This document shows, piece after piece, positions 40,729 to 49,406 of a DNA stretch of 64,000 nt. The notes below the pieces were generated by a model that saw nothing but the letters and a program-made list of their open reading frames with translations, made no database searches and was not told where the DNA came from. The DNA comes from Halorientalis persicus (GTDB taxonomy: Archaea > Halobacteriota > Halobacteria > Halobacteriales > Haloarculaceae), in assembly GCF_900110215.1 (NCBI RefSeq), contig NZ_FOCX01000021.1, positions 1 through 64,000 on the forward strand. Direction: 5' to 3'. How positions within the stretch are numbered: the first letter of the stretch is position 1; each line of letters opens with the position of its first letter. Made by a program: the position numbers and the translations under genes.

Positions 40729-41591
40729 TGAGCTCCGAGATCAGATTCACGGACTTCAAATCCGACAAGCAGCCCACGTGGTGTCCCGGCTGCGGCGACT
40801 TCGGGACGATGAACGGCATGATGAAAGCGTTGGCGAACACCGGCAACGACCCGGACAACACGTTCGTGGTCGCCGGCATCGGGTGTTCCGGGAAGATCGG
40901 CACCTATATGCACAGCTACGCGCTCCACGGCGTCCACGGCCGCGCACTGCCCGTGGGCATCGGGACGAAGCTGTCCAACCCCGAACTCGAAGTGATGGTC
41001 GCCGGCGGGGACGGCGACGGCTACTCCATCGGCGCGGGCCACTTCATCCACGCCGTCCGCCGCAACGTCGACATGACCTACGTCGTCATGGACAACCGCA
41101 TCTACGGTCTCACCAAGGGCCAGGCCTCGCCGACCAGCCGAGAGGACTTCGAGACCTCGACCTCACCCGACGGGCCCAAACAGCCCCCGGTCAACCCCCT
41201 CGCACTCGCGCTGGCCGCGGGCGGCACCTTCATCGCCCAGTCGTTTAGCTCGGACTCCCAGCGCCACACCGAGATCGTCAAGAAAGCCATCGAACACGAC
41301 GGCTTCGGCTTCGTCAACGTCTACAGCCCCTGCGTCACCTTCAACGACGTCGACACCTACGACTACTTCCGGGACACCATCGTCGACCTCAGCGAGACCG
41401 ACCACGATCCCACCGACTACGACGACGCCAAGTCGGCCATCCTCGACGCCGACAAGGAGTACCAGGGCGTCATCTACCAGGACGAAGGGTCAGTTCCCTT
41501 CGACGAGCGTGAAGGCCTGAGCGAGCCCATGCACGACATCCCCGACGGCGCGCCCGACGACGCGATGGACCTGGTCCGGGAGTTCTACTAG
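40728..41591 (+). CDS. korB: 2-oxoacid:ferredoxin oxidoreductase, beta subunit
   Basis: This 287-residue chain carries thiamine diphosphate and a [4Fe-4S] cluster. Visible ligands are PTWCPGCGDFG, GIGCSGKIGTY and the later YSPCVTFND. The ThDP motif is GGDGDGYSIGAGHFIHAVRR followed by MDNRIYGLTKGQ. The enzyme passes electrons from the 2-oxoacid to ferredoxin in the cytosol. It is of normal length and complete, and is the terminal gene of the pair, followed by a T-run and hairpins at 41597-41747. Confidence 0.95.
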   Translation: MSSEIRFTDFKSDKQPTWCPGCGDFGTMNGMMKALANTGNDPDNTFVVAGIGCSGKIGTYMHSYALHGVHGRALPVGIGTKLSNPELEVMVAGGDGDGYSIGAGHFIHAVRRNVDMTYVVMDNRIYGLTKGQASPTSREDFETSTSPDGPKQPPVNPLALALAAGGTFIAQSFSSDSQRHTEIVKKAIEHDGFGFVNVYSPCVTFNDVDTYDYFRDTIVDLSETDHDPTDYDDAKSAILDADKEYQGVIYQDEGSVPFDEREGLSEPMHDIPDGAPDDAMDLVREFY

Positions 41592-41596
41592 ACGAC

Positions 41597-41747
41597 CTTT
41601 TTTCCGTCGTTCGAGAGAGCTTCGCTCTCTCGTGATGACGAAAGGCGCCTCGCGCCTTTCGAACCACTCGGGTTCGCCTACGGCGAACCGCTCGCGCAAA
41701 AAAGCTCGACCAAAAAAGGCGGAGTTCGCGCCCCCGGCGCGAACTCC
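41597..41747. terminator. Hairpin-array terminator between convergent genes
   Basis: After korB, CCTTTTTT (41597-41604) is followed by four perfect stems with 3-base loops: CGAGAGAGC/GCTCTCTCG (41612-41632), CGAAAGGCGC/GCGCCTTTCG (41639-41661), GGTTCGCC/GGCGAACC (41671-41689) and GGAGTTCGCGCC/GGCGCGAACTCC (41721-41747). AAAAAAGG at 41712-41719 gives the minus strand its own T-run. The third stem and the CGCAAAAA after it match the structure at 6033-6089. The gene at 41816-42880 ends against it from the other side. Confidence 0.6.
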
Positions 41748-41815
41748 GTACGACTTCCTTGCTCCGCACCGCGACCGCACAGCCACTGCACCGCGACCGC
41801 CCCGCCACCCCCGAC

Positions 41816-42880
41816 TCAGGCACTCGCGAGGACCAGCTGGATCGCCTTCGGGATCGCGATGCTGAGGAGTAACTGCGACCAGATGCTGAACGTCGCCGGA
41901 TACTCGCTGGTCGCGCTGACCTGCTGGATCCGCTCGCGGAGGTCTTCGACTTCTTCGCGGTCTTCGTCCGGAATCTCGTAGTTTTTCACGTCCCACGGGT
42001 TCTCGATGCGCTCGCGGATCTCCCGTTCCAGGCGCTGGATCTCTGAGCGTTTCTCGTGGTGCATGAACCGGTGGAGCGTGAACACCGCGAACGCGACGGT
42101 GGCGACGGTGCCGACCCAGACCGCGGTGAAGATCGCACCAGCGGCCGCCGACACACGCCACGACGTGTCGACGAAGGGTGCGTAGGTGATGAGTGCGTAC
42201 CCGACAAGCCCGACGACGACGTAGTAGTAAGCCTTCTTGATCAACTCACCGAGCGGTCGGAGCCCGCCGACACCCTCCGGATCGAGGAAGTGAATCCCGA
42301 CCGTCGACTTCGAGAGCTGCCACGGCGCGAGAAACTCGATCGAGACGTAGACCGTGAAAAACTGCACGACGATGGGGAGGAAGACGAACGGGAACAGGAC
42401 GAAGTTGGCGAAGATATCCGTCACGCCCCATCCGCCCATGTCGAGGACCGCCCGGGTGAGCTGGAGTGCCGCGCCGACGCCGAACAGCACCCACGGGAGC
42501 CACGACGGGACTGGATCGAGCAACGACCCGGGGTCGTCGGCCCGTTCGGCGATCGCCATCTCCGCCATCACTCTGTCGTACTCCGCCTGGAGGGTCCGCG
42601 CACCGTAGACCGCGGCGAACAACACGAACGGCTGGAGGACGAAGTACGGGTTCGTCCGGTAGATCAACGGGACGCCGTTGGCCAGGTTGTACGTGATCGT
42701 CAGGACGTTGGAGCCGACGACCGTGACCACTGCGTACAGGTACGACGGCGGCAGATCAGCGGGTAACCGCTCCGCCAGCCACCCGAACCCGAACAGACTC
42801 GCGAACCCGTCGAGCCAGAGATCCCGGTCTTCCTCGTATGACGATATGCCGAGGTCCGTCGAACCGTCCTTCGAATCCAT
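41816..42880 (-). CDS. Multipass membrane protein with cytosolic coiled region
   Basis: This 354-residue protein starts MDSKDGSTDLGISSYEEDRD (ATG 42880). Hydrophobic segments lie at about 50-70, 85-105, 135-155, 165-195 and 220-275 (VGLVGYALITYAP, VWVGTVATVAFAVFTLH). After them comes a charged helix, MHHEKRSEIQRLEREIRERI, and a final hydrophobic helix (LLLSIAIPKAIQLV). No transporter motif is recognised. It is a haloarchaeal conserved membrane protein of unknown role, convergent with korB. Confidence 0.75.
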   Translation of the reverse strand: MDSKDGSTDLGISSYEEDRDLWLDGFASLFGFGWLAERLPADLPPSYLYAVVTVVGSNVLTITYNLANGVPLIYRTNPYFVLQPFVLFAAVYGARTLQAEYDRVMAEMAIAERADDPGSLLDPVPSWLPWVLFGVGAALQLTRAVLDMGGWGVTDIFANFVLFPFVFLPIVVQFFTVYVSIEFLAPWQLSKSTVGIHFLDPEGVGGLRPLGELIKKAYYYVVVGLVGYALITYAPFVDTSWRVSAAAGAIFTAVWVGTVATVAFAVFTLHRFMHHEKRSEIQRLEREIRERIENPWDVKNYEIPDEDREEVEDLRERIQQVSATSEYPATFSIWSQLLLSIAIPKAIQLVLASA

Positions 42881-42974
42881 GCGCGGTGTTCGGCGACGGG
42901 GTATGAAAAAACCGAGATCGTTTCGCGGCCTCACACGGTCGCGATCACCGTCGACGGCTGGACGCCCGACCTAT

Positions 42975-42985
42975 TGTGAATCACA
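42975..42985. promoter_or_regulatory. Palindrome in a divergent promoter region
   Basis: TGTGA-A-TCACA is a perfect 5-base-arm palindrome between the divergent membrane-protein gene (start 42880) and the FilR1-type regulator (start 43125). A TATA-like AATACTTTAC lies at about 43090-43099. Nothing else is seen in the 42881-43124 gap. Confidence 0.3.
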
Positions 42986-43124
42986 TACGACGTGATCGAC
43001 GCGGTACAGGTGCTCGCTTGATGCCACGACCGACACCGCAAACCGGCCTATCAACAGCGCTACCGGGGGCTTGTTAGCGAAACGACCGGAATACTTTACT
43101 CGGTGAGGGCGGAGTTGTGGGGTG

Positions 43125-43892
43125 ATGAGCGAAGATTCCGTCGCCGGGATTCTTCACCTCTTTTATAAGCGCCACGACGTGTTCAGGTGTCTGTGTGACG
43201 ACGTGTTCGACAAGCAGGCCGTCCAGGAGCGAACGGGGGCTTCGCGTCCGACGGTCGACCGGGCGTTCCGCGAACTCGAAGACGCGGGCATCCTCACCTC
43301 CGAGGGGACCGTCTACGAACTGACCAACTTCGGAGACCTCTGCTGTGTGGAGTTCGAGCGTGTCGCCGGGACGCTGGAGACGCTCACCGAGGTCGAGGGA
43401 CTGTTCTCACATCTCCCCCGTGACGCTGGATTCGATATGCGACTCCTCGACGGAGCCGAGGTCCACCGCGCCGAAGATCACGCGCCACACGAACCGCTGA
43501 CGGAGATGGTCGACCTCGCCAGATCCGCCGGCGAGTTCTACGGCTACTCCAACCGGATCATCCCCTACATCGTCGAGGGGTTCCACCGACTGACTGTCGA
43601 AGAGGCGGTGCCCGCCCGCCTCGTTCTCTCCGAGGAGGTCGTCGAGACCGGACTGGCCAACTACCCCGAGAAGTTCGGCGCAATCGTCGAGGCCGACACC
43701 ACGACGGTGTACGCGACCGAACACGCCTACAACTACGGCGCGGCGGTCGGTGGCGGCCGCGTCGCCGTCTCCGTCTCCAACGATATGGATCGCCTGCTGG
43801 CGGTCGTCACCAACGACACCGACGCCGCCGTCGAGTGGGTCGAGGAGTTCCTCGACGAGATCGTCGCGTCAGACCGGACCCGGGAACTGTGA
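43125..43892 (+). CDS. FilR1-type winged-helix transcriptional regulator
   Basis: This 255-residue protein starts MSEDSVAGILHLFYKRHDVF (ATG 43125, next codon after a GTG). The winged helix is at about residues 25-75 (VQERTGASRPTVDRAFRELE, GTVYELTNFG). The remaining 180 residues form the conserved C-terminal domain of archaeal FilR1-like regulators (YGYSNRIIPYIVEGFHRLTV, LSEEVVETGLANYPEKFGAI), thought to sense a signal or mediate oligomerisation. The regulated genes are unknown. Confidence 0.88.
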   Translation: MSEDSVAGILHLFYKRHDVFRCLCDDVFDKQAVQERTGASRPTVDRAFRELEDAGILTSEGTVYELTNFGDLCCVEFERVAGTLETLTEVEGLFSHLPRDAGFDMRLLDGAEVHRAEDHAPHEPLTEMVDLARSAGEFYGYSNRIIPYIVEGFHRLTVEEAVPARLVLSEEVVETGLANYPEKFGAIVEADTTTVYATEHAYNYGAAVGGGRVAVSVSNDMDRLLAVVTNDTDAAVEWVEEFLDEIVASDRTREL

Positions 43893-43977
43893 ACTGGATC
43901 ACTTCCTGATTCTCGATCACTCTCTGATCGAAAGTCGCTCAGTAACACTTTCGCAGTGTAGTCCAAAGGCCGAACCG

Positions 43978-44319
43978 ATGGACCAGCAGTCCGCTCGTGG
44001 GCTCTCGGAGTTCGGGAAGGTTCCGGTCGCGGACGCGCTCGAGGCGCTCGCCGGCGAGCGTCGGCGGGCGGTCATCCGGATACTCCATGGGACCGAGGGG
44101 ACCGTCCCGGTGCAGGAACTGGCGACCGAGGTCTGTCTGCGCCCCGACGGTGCGCAGGACCGCGACCGCGTCGTCGTCGACCTGCACCACCGGACGCTCC
44201 CGAAACTGGATGCGCTCGGGCTCGTCGACTACGACCCCGAGGCGACGGTCGTCGAACCGTGCTCGGCTCTGGACGACCTGGTCGCACTCGCCGAACACGT
44301 CGAGGTCACGAACTGCTAA
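43978..44319 (+). CDS. Small winged-helix regulator (DUF7344-like)
   Basis: This 113-residue protein starts MDQQSARGLSEFGKVPVADA. The pattern VADALEALAGERRRAVIRIL, VPVQELATEVCLRP, VVVDLHHRTLPKLDALGLVD, YDPEATVVEP matches the compact winged-helix domain common in haloarchaea (DUF7344, from memory). It is likely a DNA-binding regulator. It follows the FilR1 gene by 85 bases, and an AACACTTTCG box upstream may be its promoter. Its stop overlaps the convergent GNAT gene by four bases. Confidence 0.8.
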   Translation: MDQQSARGLSEFGKVPVADALEALAGERRRAVIRILHGTEGTVPVQELATEVCLRPDGAQDRDRVVVDLHHRTLPKLDALGLVDYDPEATVVEPCSALDDLVALAEHVEVTNC

Positions 44320-44768
44320 ATCTCGCCGCCTCGGTCCAGCGCACGGACCATCTCGACGTGGGGGATACCTGCCTCCTCGAACTCGTCGCTCACCGTGCGG
44401 TAGCCGAGTCGCCGGTAGAACCCCTCGACGGCGACCTGTGCGTGCAAGACGAGTCGAGGTAGGTCGCGTTCGCGAGCCGCGGTGTGGACGGTCGCCATCA
44501 CGCGCCGGCCCCACCCCTCGCCGCGTCGGTTCTCGCGGACGGCGACGCGTTCGACTTTGCCCGTTCCGGGCTCGGGTTCGCGGAGCCGGGCGGCCCCGAT
44601 TGCATCCCCGTCGTCGTAGGCGACCACGTGAGTCGCCTGGCCGTCCAGCCCGTCGCGTTCGCGGTCCTCGTCGATACCCTGGCCCTCGACGAAGACGGCG
44701 TGGCGGACGGCGAGGGCGTCGGCCCGCTTGCCTTCGGTGTCGGCGACGACGACCCCGGACTCGACCAT
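44316..44768 (-). CDS. GNAT-family N-acetyltransferase (ElaA-like)
   Basis: This 150-residue protein starts MVESGVVVADTEGKRADALA. Motifs are AVRHAVFVEGQGIDEDRERD, AIGAARLREPEPGTGKVERV and AVRENRRGEGWGRRVMATV (acetyl-CoA loop with RGEGWG), then VLHAQVAVEGFYRRLGYRTV. The layout fits the ElaA/YjcF group of GNAT enzymes of unknown substrate. It is of full length. Confidence 0.88.
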   Translation of the reverse strand: MVESGVVVADTEGKRADALAVRHAVFVEGQGIDEDRERDGLDGQATHVVAYDDGDAIGAARLREPEPGTGKVERVAVRENRRGEGWGRRVMATVHTAARERDLPRLVLHAQVAVEGFYRRLGYRTVSDEFEEAGIPHVEMVRALDRGGEI

Positions 44769-44807
44769 AGCGGCAGATAGTGAGCCACCGGCAAAAACGC
44801 CCCGCTG

Positions 44808-45767
44808 TCAGGCTTTACGGATCTGTTCGGCGACTTCCTCGACGCCCTCGTAGGTGTGGTCGACGATACCTTCCATGTTGAGGAAACCGTGGATCATCGA
44901 CTCGTGGTTGCTGTACTCCACGTCGACGCCGGCCTCGGCGAGTTCCTGGGCGTAGGCGTGGCCCTCGTCCCGGAGCGGGTCGTACCCGCAGGTCAGAACG
45001 TAGGCGGGCGGTGTCTCGGCGAGCTCGTCCCGGCGTGCGTTCAGCGGGAACGCCCACGGGTGGTGGGCGTCGATCTCGTCGTCGATGTAGTGTTTGACGA
45101 ACCAGAGCATATCCTGGGCGGTCAGGAAGTAGCCGTCGCCGTTCTGTGCCCGGGACGGCATCGGATCCATGTAGGTGGTCGCGGGATAGAGCAGGAGTTG
45201 TCGGTCGATGTCCGGCATCCCGCGTTCGGCGGCCATCAGCGAGACGACGGCGCTGAGGTTCCCGCCGGCGCTGTCGCCCGCGACGACGTGGGTGCCCGTG
45301 TCGGCCCCGTGCTCGTCGGCGTTGCGGGCGGTCCACTGCGCGCCGGCGTAGGCGTCCTTGATCGGCTCCGGCCACGCCGCTTCGGGTGCCTTGCGGTACT
45401 CGACGGAGACGATCACCGCCTCCGCGCGGTTAGCTAGCATCCGGCAGAGTTCGTCGTGGGTGTCGATGTCACCCGCGACGAAGCCGCCGCCGTGGTAGTA
45501 GGTCACCGTCGGATGGCCGTCGCCGGCCGGCGCGTAGACCCGGGCCGGGATGGGCTCCTCGCCGTCCCCGGCCGGCGGGATCTCCACGTCCTCGACGGTG
45601 TCGACCTCCTCGGGCTCGCCCGTCGAGAGGTCCGTCATGACCGTCAGCTGGTGGCGTGCGTCCTCCGGTGTCCCCTTCGAGAGTGTGATGTCGTAATCGT
45701 TGAGCAAGTCGAGCATATTCTCGACGTGCTCGTCGAGGTCCCCTCGTACCGGCTGGTCGTCGAACAT
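44808..45767 (-). CDS. Alpha/beta hydrolase of the HSL (hormone-sensitive lipase) family
   Basis: This 319-residue enzyme starts at the ATG at 45767 (MFDDQPVRGDLDEHVENMLD), preceded by GAAAGG; a GTG five codons upstream is the alternative. The HSL signature YYHGGGFVAGDIDTHD (oxyanion hole) is followed by VVAGDSAGGNLSA (nucleophile Ser), the Asp in LTCGYDPLRDEG, and the His in ESMIHGFLNM. It is a complete carboxylesterase-type enzyme, probably cytosolic, for short acyl esters. Confidence 0.92.
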   Translation of the reverse strand: MFDDQPVRGDLDEHVENMLDLLNDYDITLSKGTPEDARHQLTVMTDLSTGEPEEVDTVEDVEIPPAGDGEEPIPARVYAPAGDGHPTVTYYHGGGFVAGDIDTHDELCRMLANRAEAVIVSVEYRKAPEAAWPEPIKDAYAGAQWTARNADEHGADTGTHVVAGDSAGGNLSAVVSLMAAERGMPDIDRQLLLYPATTYMDPMPSRAQNGDGYFLTAQDMLWFVKHYIDDEIDAHHPWAFPLNARRDELAETPPAYVLTCGYDPLRDEGHAYAQELAEAGVDVEYSNHESMIHGFLNMEGIVDHTYEGVEEVAEQIRKA

Positions 45768-45883
45768 ATGCCTTTCTTTCACACTCGCCCCCTGATGAAC
45801 GTTTTACCTCTCAATTACGGCCTCTTTTAACCGGCCCACCCCGTCGCCGCGAGAGCCGGCTGTTTTCGCCGCGGAGAGGGTCC

Positions 45884-45891
45884 TTTTTTAC
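45884..45891 (+). promoter_or_regulatory. TATA-like box before the small Cys ORF
   Basis: TTTTTTAC is centred 28 bases before the ATG at 45916, so the leaderless transcript would begin with the small ORF, not with the reductase that follows it. Confidence 0.45.
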
Positions 45892-45915
45892 GAGATGAGG
45901 CGATAATGGTGAACA

Positions 45916-46071
45916 ATGAGTGCGCAGTCCGAAAACATCGCGGGGGATGACGCGGTGGGGGCCGCCGTCACGGAGTCGGGGTGTCGGTACTGCGCACGGC
46001 GAGACGGTTCGGTATCCGGTGGGGAACAGCGCCACGAGAACGGATCTGCAGTACACAACACGACGCTATGA
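45916..46071 (+). CDS. Small Cys-containing leader ORF
   Basis: This 51-residue frame starts MSAQSENIAGDDAVGAAVTE and contains CRYCARRDG (CxxC) with a later His-rich bit (RHENGSAVH). Its stop overlaps the ATG of the next gene (ATGA at 46068-46071), and a TATA-like box sits 28 bases before its start. It may be a zinc- or redox-responsive small protein, or a regulatory leader peptide coupled to the flavoprotein. Composition is acidic at first and otherwise ordinary. Confidence 0.5.
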   Translation: MSAQSENIAGDDAVGAAVTESGCRYCARRDGSVSGGEQRHENGSAVHNTTL

Positions 46072-47354
46072 CTGATCACTACGACGTAGTCGTCGCCGGT
46101 GCAGGACCGGCTGGAGCACAGTGCGCCCGCGACCTGGCGGCACGGGGCTACGAGGTCCTCGTGCTCGAAACCGAGGCCGAAGACGAGTTCCCGCGCCAGA
46201 GCAACAAGTCGACCGCCGGCACGTTCCCGTCGATGATGGCCTCGTTCAACGTGCCAAGCGACGTGGTGATGAACTACACCGACAACGTCGTTCTGGAGTC
46301 GCCCAACGACCACTACGTGCAGGACCAACCGGGCGCGGTACTCGAGTTCGCCGACTTCAAGCAGTGGCTCGTCGAGAGAGGCCGCGAGAACGGGGCCGAG
46401 TACTGGTTCGACGCCCGCGTCGCCAACCCGATCATGGACGGCGGCGAGATCGTCGGCGTCGAGTACAACGGTGACGAGGAGGTGTACGCCGACATCGTCG
46501 TCGACGCCACGGGGCCGTCCGCACCGCTTGCCCGTGCGCTGGGTGTGAGCGATCTGGAACGACGGAACCAGGCCATCGGCATCGAGTACGAGTTCGAGGG
46601 TCTCGAGGTGGACCACGACCGGTACGCCGACTTGACCGACGCGATGATGCTTCGCCTCGATCACGACCTCGCGCCGGGCGGCTACTCATGGATCTTCCAC
46701 ACCGGCGAGGACACCGCCAAGGTCGGACTCTGTTACATCCAGAACGACCGGTACCAGTCCCGAGGTCACGAGGGGATGACCATCGACGACCACCTCGAGT
46801 ACTGGCTCGACACCGACCCCCGCTTCCAGAACGCGACGAAACTCGAAGGCAAGATGCACCGGGGTTCGGCCCACATCCAGATGCCCGGTGAGATGAGTAC
46901 GGACAACTTCATGGCTATCGGCGACACCGTCCCGACCCTCGATCCGCTGTGGGGCGAGGGCATCCACAAGTGCATGGAGTCCGGTCGCGTCGCGGCCGCA
47001 ACTGCCGACAGGTGCCTCACCCCGGCCGAACCCGACACGTCCGCGGCGAACATGGAAATATACGAGGACCTCTGGCACCAGCGAGTCGCCCCCAAGATGC
47101 GCAACCGCCTGCTGATGACCAGGCTTCTCTATCTCGCCCCCAACGAGCGGTACGACCAGCTCATGGCGGACCTTCGGGCGACGCCGGACGAGACACTGGC
47201 CAAGGCCAACAAGGGGAGCCCGATCGCCATCGGGAAGCTCATCCACACCGGCGATTTCCCGATCCTGGTCGACTACGCAAAAGAGCGGTTCGACACCACC
47301 GGATCGAACCCTGCGAGTCCCGTCGAGGCGATCGCGAAGTTCTTCGAGCGCTGA
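46068..47354 (+). CDS. Geranylgeranyl-reductase-family FAD oxidoreductase
   Basis: This 428-residue protein starts MTDHYDVVVAGAGPAGAQCA with a GxGxxG FAD fold at residues 6-30, then YEVLVLETEAEDEFPRQSNK. The middle has ADIVVDATGPSAPLARALG and the flavin-contacting FMAIGDTVPTLDPLWGEGI, typical of digeranylgeranylglycerophospholipid reductase and related halogenase-like flavoproteins. The group saturates isoprenoid chains of archaeal lipids, but paralogues act elsewhere, so the substrate is uncertain. It is translationally coupled to the small Cys ORF by ATGA. Confidence 0.88.
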   Translation: MTDHYDVVVAGAGPAGAQCARDLAARGYEVLVLETEAEDEFPRQSNKSTAGTFPSMMASFNVPSDVVMNYTDNVVLESPNDHYVQDQPGAVLEFADFKQWLVERGRENGAEYWFDARVANPIMDGGEIVGVEYNGDEEVYADIVVDATGPSAPLARALGVSDLERRNQAIGIEYEFEGLEVDHDRYADLTDAMMLRLDHDLAPGGYSWIFHTGEDTAKVGLCYIQNDRYQSRGHEGMTIDDHLEYWLDTDPRFQNATKLEGKMHRGSAHIQMPGEMSTDNFMAIGDTVPTLDPLWGEGIHKCMESGRVAAATADRCLTPAEPDTSAANMEIYEDLWHQRVAPKMRNRLLMTRLLYLAPNERYDQLMADLRATPDETLAKANKGSPIAIGKLIHTGDFPILVDYAKERFDTTGSNPASPVEAIAKFFER

Positions 47355-47410
47355 CGCCGCTCGCCGGTTTCACAACGGTTTTGCACGCGGCACCCATTCC
47401 TCCAGTGACT

Positions 47411-48244
47411 ATGACCCCCCAACTCGACTCCGAAAGTGTCCCGCGAGCCAGCGGGATGCCGATGCTCGGTCTCGGAACCTGGCAGAACGACGACGAAGAC
47501 CAGTGTGCCGAGAGCGTCCGGACCGCACTGGAGACGGGCTATCGCCACATCGACACCGCACAGGCCTACGGCAACGAGGACGCCGTCGGCCGCGGCATCG
47601 CCGAGGCCGACGTGGACCGCGAGGACGTGTTCCTCGCGACCAAGGTGTGGATCTCGGAACTGTCCCACGACGACGTGATCGAGAGCACCGAGGCGAGTCT
47701 CGACAAACTCGGCGTCGACTACGTCGACCTGCTGTATATCCACTGGCCGGCCCGCGAGTACGACCCCGAGGGGACCATCTCGGCGTTCAACCAACTGTAC
47801 GACGAGGGCAAGATCGAACGCTTCGGCGTCTCGAACTTCGAGCCCGACCACGTCAAACAGGCCCGCGAACACGCCGAGATGCCCGTGTTCGCCAACCAGG
47901 TGGAGATGCACCCCCTCCTGCCCCAGGAAGACCTCCGCGAGTTCGCCGCCGACACCGACCTCGAACTGGTCGCCTACTCGCCGCTGGCTCGCGGACAGGT
48001 GTTCGAGAACGACACGATCGTCGACATCGCGGAGGCTCACGACGCCAGCCCCGCGCAGGTCAGTCTGGCGTGGCTCCGCGAGAAGGGCGTCACCGCCATC
48101 CCGAAGGCCACGAGCGAGGCCCACATCCAGGACAACTGGGAGAGCGTCGGACTCGAACTCGATGCCGAGGAGATCGACCGGATCGACGCCATCGAGGCGC
48201 GGGATCGGCGGGTCCACCCCGACTTCGCGCCCGACGCCTGGTGA
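47411..48244 (+). CDS. Aldo/keto reductase
   Basis: This 277-residue NAD(P)H-dependent reductase starts MTPQLDSESVPRASGMPMLG. The catalytic tetrad is visible: Asp in GYRHIDTAQAYGNE with the acid Tyr, Lys in FLATKVW, and His in LLYIHWPAREY. The GVSNFEPDHV strand and the cofactor phosphate region VTAIPKATSEAHIQDNWE follow. It resembles 2,5-diketogluconate reductase-type enzymes of haloarchaea. Full length. Confidence 0.93.
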   Translation: MTPQLDSESVPRASGMPMLGLGTWQNDDEDQCAESVRTALETGYRHIDTAQAYGNEDAVGRGIAEADVDREDVFLATKVWISELSHDDVIESTEASLDKLGVDYVDLLYIHWPAREYDPEGTISAFNQLYDEGKIERFGVSNFEPDHVKQAREHAEMPVFANQVEMHPLLPQEDLREFAADTDLELVAYSPLARGQVFENDTIVDIAEAHDASPAQVSLAWLREKGVTAIPKATSEAHIQDNWESVGLELDAEEIDRIDAIEARDRRVHPDFAPDAW

Positions 48245-48314
48245 GCGGTCGGTCGCGGTGATCGTCAGCCGGGAATGCAGTCCTGCTGACACCCGTCTGA
48301 CGAGGCCAGAATGA

Positions 48315-48320
48315 TTATAC
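48315..48320 (+). promoter_or_regulatory. TATA-like box of a multipass membrane gene
   Basis: TTATAC is centred 28 bases before the ATG at 48345, supporting that start. Confidence 0.5.
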
Positions 48321-48344
48321 ACCCCGCGTCGTTACCCGGCGCAC

Positions 48345-49118
48345 ATGGCAGCGGGACGCGCGTCGGGCGGCGGTGTCGTCGACGATATCCGCTTCGATCT
48401 CCGGCGGATGCACGAGACCTGGATGGAGCTGTTCTTTCCGCGTCAGCGCAACGCTTCGAGTTCCGTCCTCGGGAAGTGGGAACCGAAGACGGCCCGGGAG
48501 AAACTGACCTACAACACCTGGTACTACCTCGGGATTCCGATCATCGGACTCGTCTACCCACTCGTCTTGTTCGGGGTGATCCTGCGCTTCCAGAGCCGGC
48601 GGCTCGACAGCGCGGCGCTCCGGCTCGGTACCGTGGGCGTCGTCGCCCTCTTTCTCGTCCTCTGGGGTGGGCTGACAGCGGCGTCGTACGTCCGGTTCGA
48701 CGGGCTCACGGAGGGCTTCTTCGCGGTCGCGGCGGCCTCCGGCGTCGCCGTGATCGCCGCCGCGCTGGCGGTCGGCTTCCGGGTGATCGGCGGGCGGGTG
48801 ACGACGGTCGTGTTCGCCTGGCCGTTCGCGATGACGGCGATCTTCCTCCCGCCGATCGTCGCGGCGCTGTACTCGCCGACGGTCGCGGAGGTCGTCCTCC
48901 CGCGGAGCGAGAGCCTCGCAATCTGGCTCCTGGAGAACCCCCTCGACTTCGCCGACGTGAACGCGTACCTCCGGACCCGGTACGACCTCGAAGGGATCGC
49001 CTTCGCCGGGATGTGGTTCGGCATCTCCGTCCCCGTCGGATGGGTCCTGGGCATCCTGGTGACGCTTGCCGACCTCGTCCGGCCCAAAGCCGACAGCGGC
49101 GACGACGGCGACGACTGA
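48345..49118 (+). CDS. Multipass membrane protein, unknown function
   Basis: This 257-residue protein starts MAAGRASGGGVVDDIRFDLR. An amphipathic cytosolic N-terminus (about 60 residues) precedes hydrophobic segments near 60-80, 95-115, 122-145, 155-175 and 215-240 (WFGISVPVGWVLGILVTLAD), ending in a charged tail DSGDDGDD. The N-terminal RRMHETWMELFFPRQR string is a conserved haloarchaeal pattern I recognise without a function. No transporter or enzyme motif is seen. Confidence 0.75.
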   Translation: MAAGRASGGGVVDDIRFDLRRMHETWMELFFPRQRNASSSVLGKWEPKTAREKLTYNTWYYLGIPIIGLVYPLVLFGVILRFQSRRLDSAALRLGTVGVVALFLVLWGGLTAASYVRFDGLTEGFFAVAAASGVAVIAAALAVGFRVIGGRVTTVVFAWPFAMTAIFLPPIVAALYSPTVAEVVLPRSESLAIWLLENPLDFADVNAYLRTRYDLEGIAFAGMWFGISVPVGWVLGILVTLADLVRPKADSGDDGDD

Positions 49119-49197
49119 CCGCCGAGGTGGTCCTTGGCCTGCGGACCGACCCGCCGGAAGCACAATCCTGATTTCCGTCGCTTCCTATCGGTCACGT

Positions 49198-49389
49198 ATG
49201 GAGTTCGACCTCGCGAAGACGCTGGCACTGTTCGCGGCGTTGATCGTCGTCGGCGTGGGCGCATTGCTCGTCGCGCCGATGATGGGTACCCGGACCGTTC
49301 TGATGATGGTTCTCCCATCGATGGCCGTCTTCGGCGGGATCTGTCTGTTCCTCGGCGTCAAACACGGTGAGTATCGCGCCGGGTACTGA
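49198..49389 (+). CDS. Small two-TM protein (DUF7333-like)
   Basis: This 63-residue protein starts MEFDLAKTLALFAALIVVGV. Two hydrophobic helices (7-25 and 33-52) with the conserved PMMGTRTVLMMVLPSM loop and a KHGEYRAGY end match a small haloarchaeal family known from memory as DUF7333. The function is unknown; it lies in the cytoplasmic membrane. Confidence 0.78.
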   Translation: MEFDLAKTLALFAALIVVGVGALLVAPMMGTRTVLMMVLPSMAVFGGICLFLGVKHGEYRAGY

Positions 49390-49406
49390 TCCGAACCCGC
49401 CCGGTC

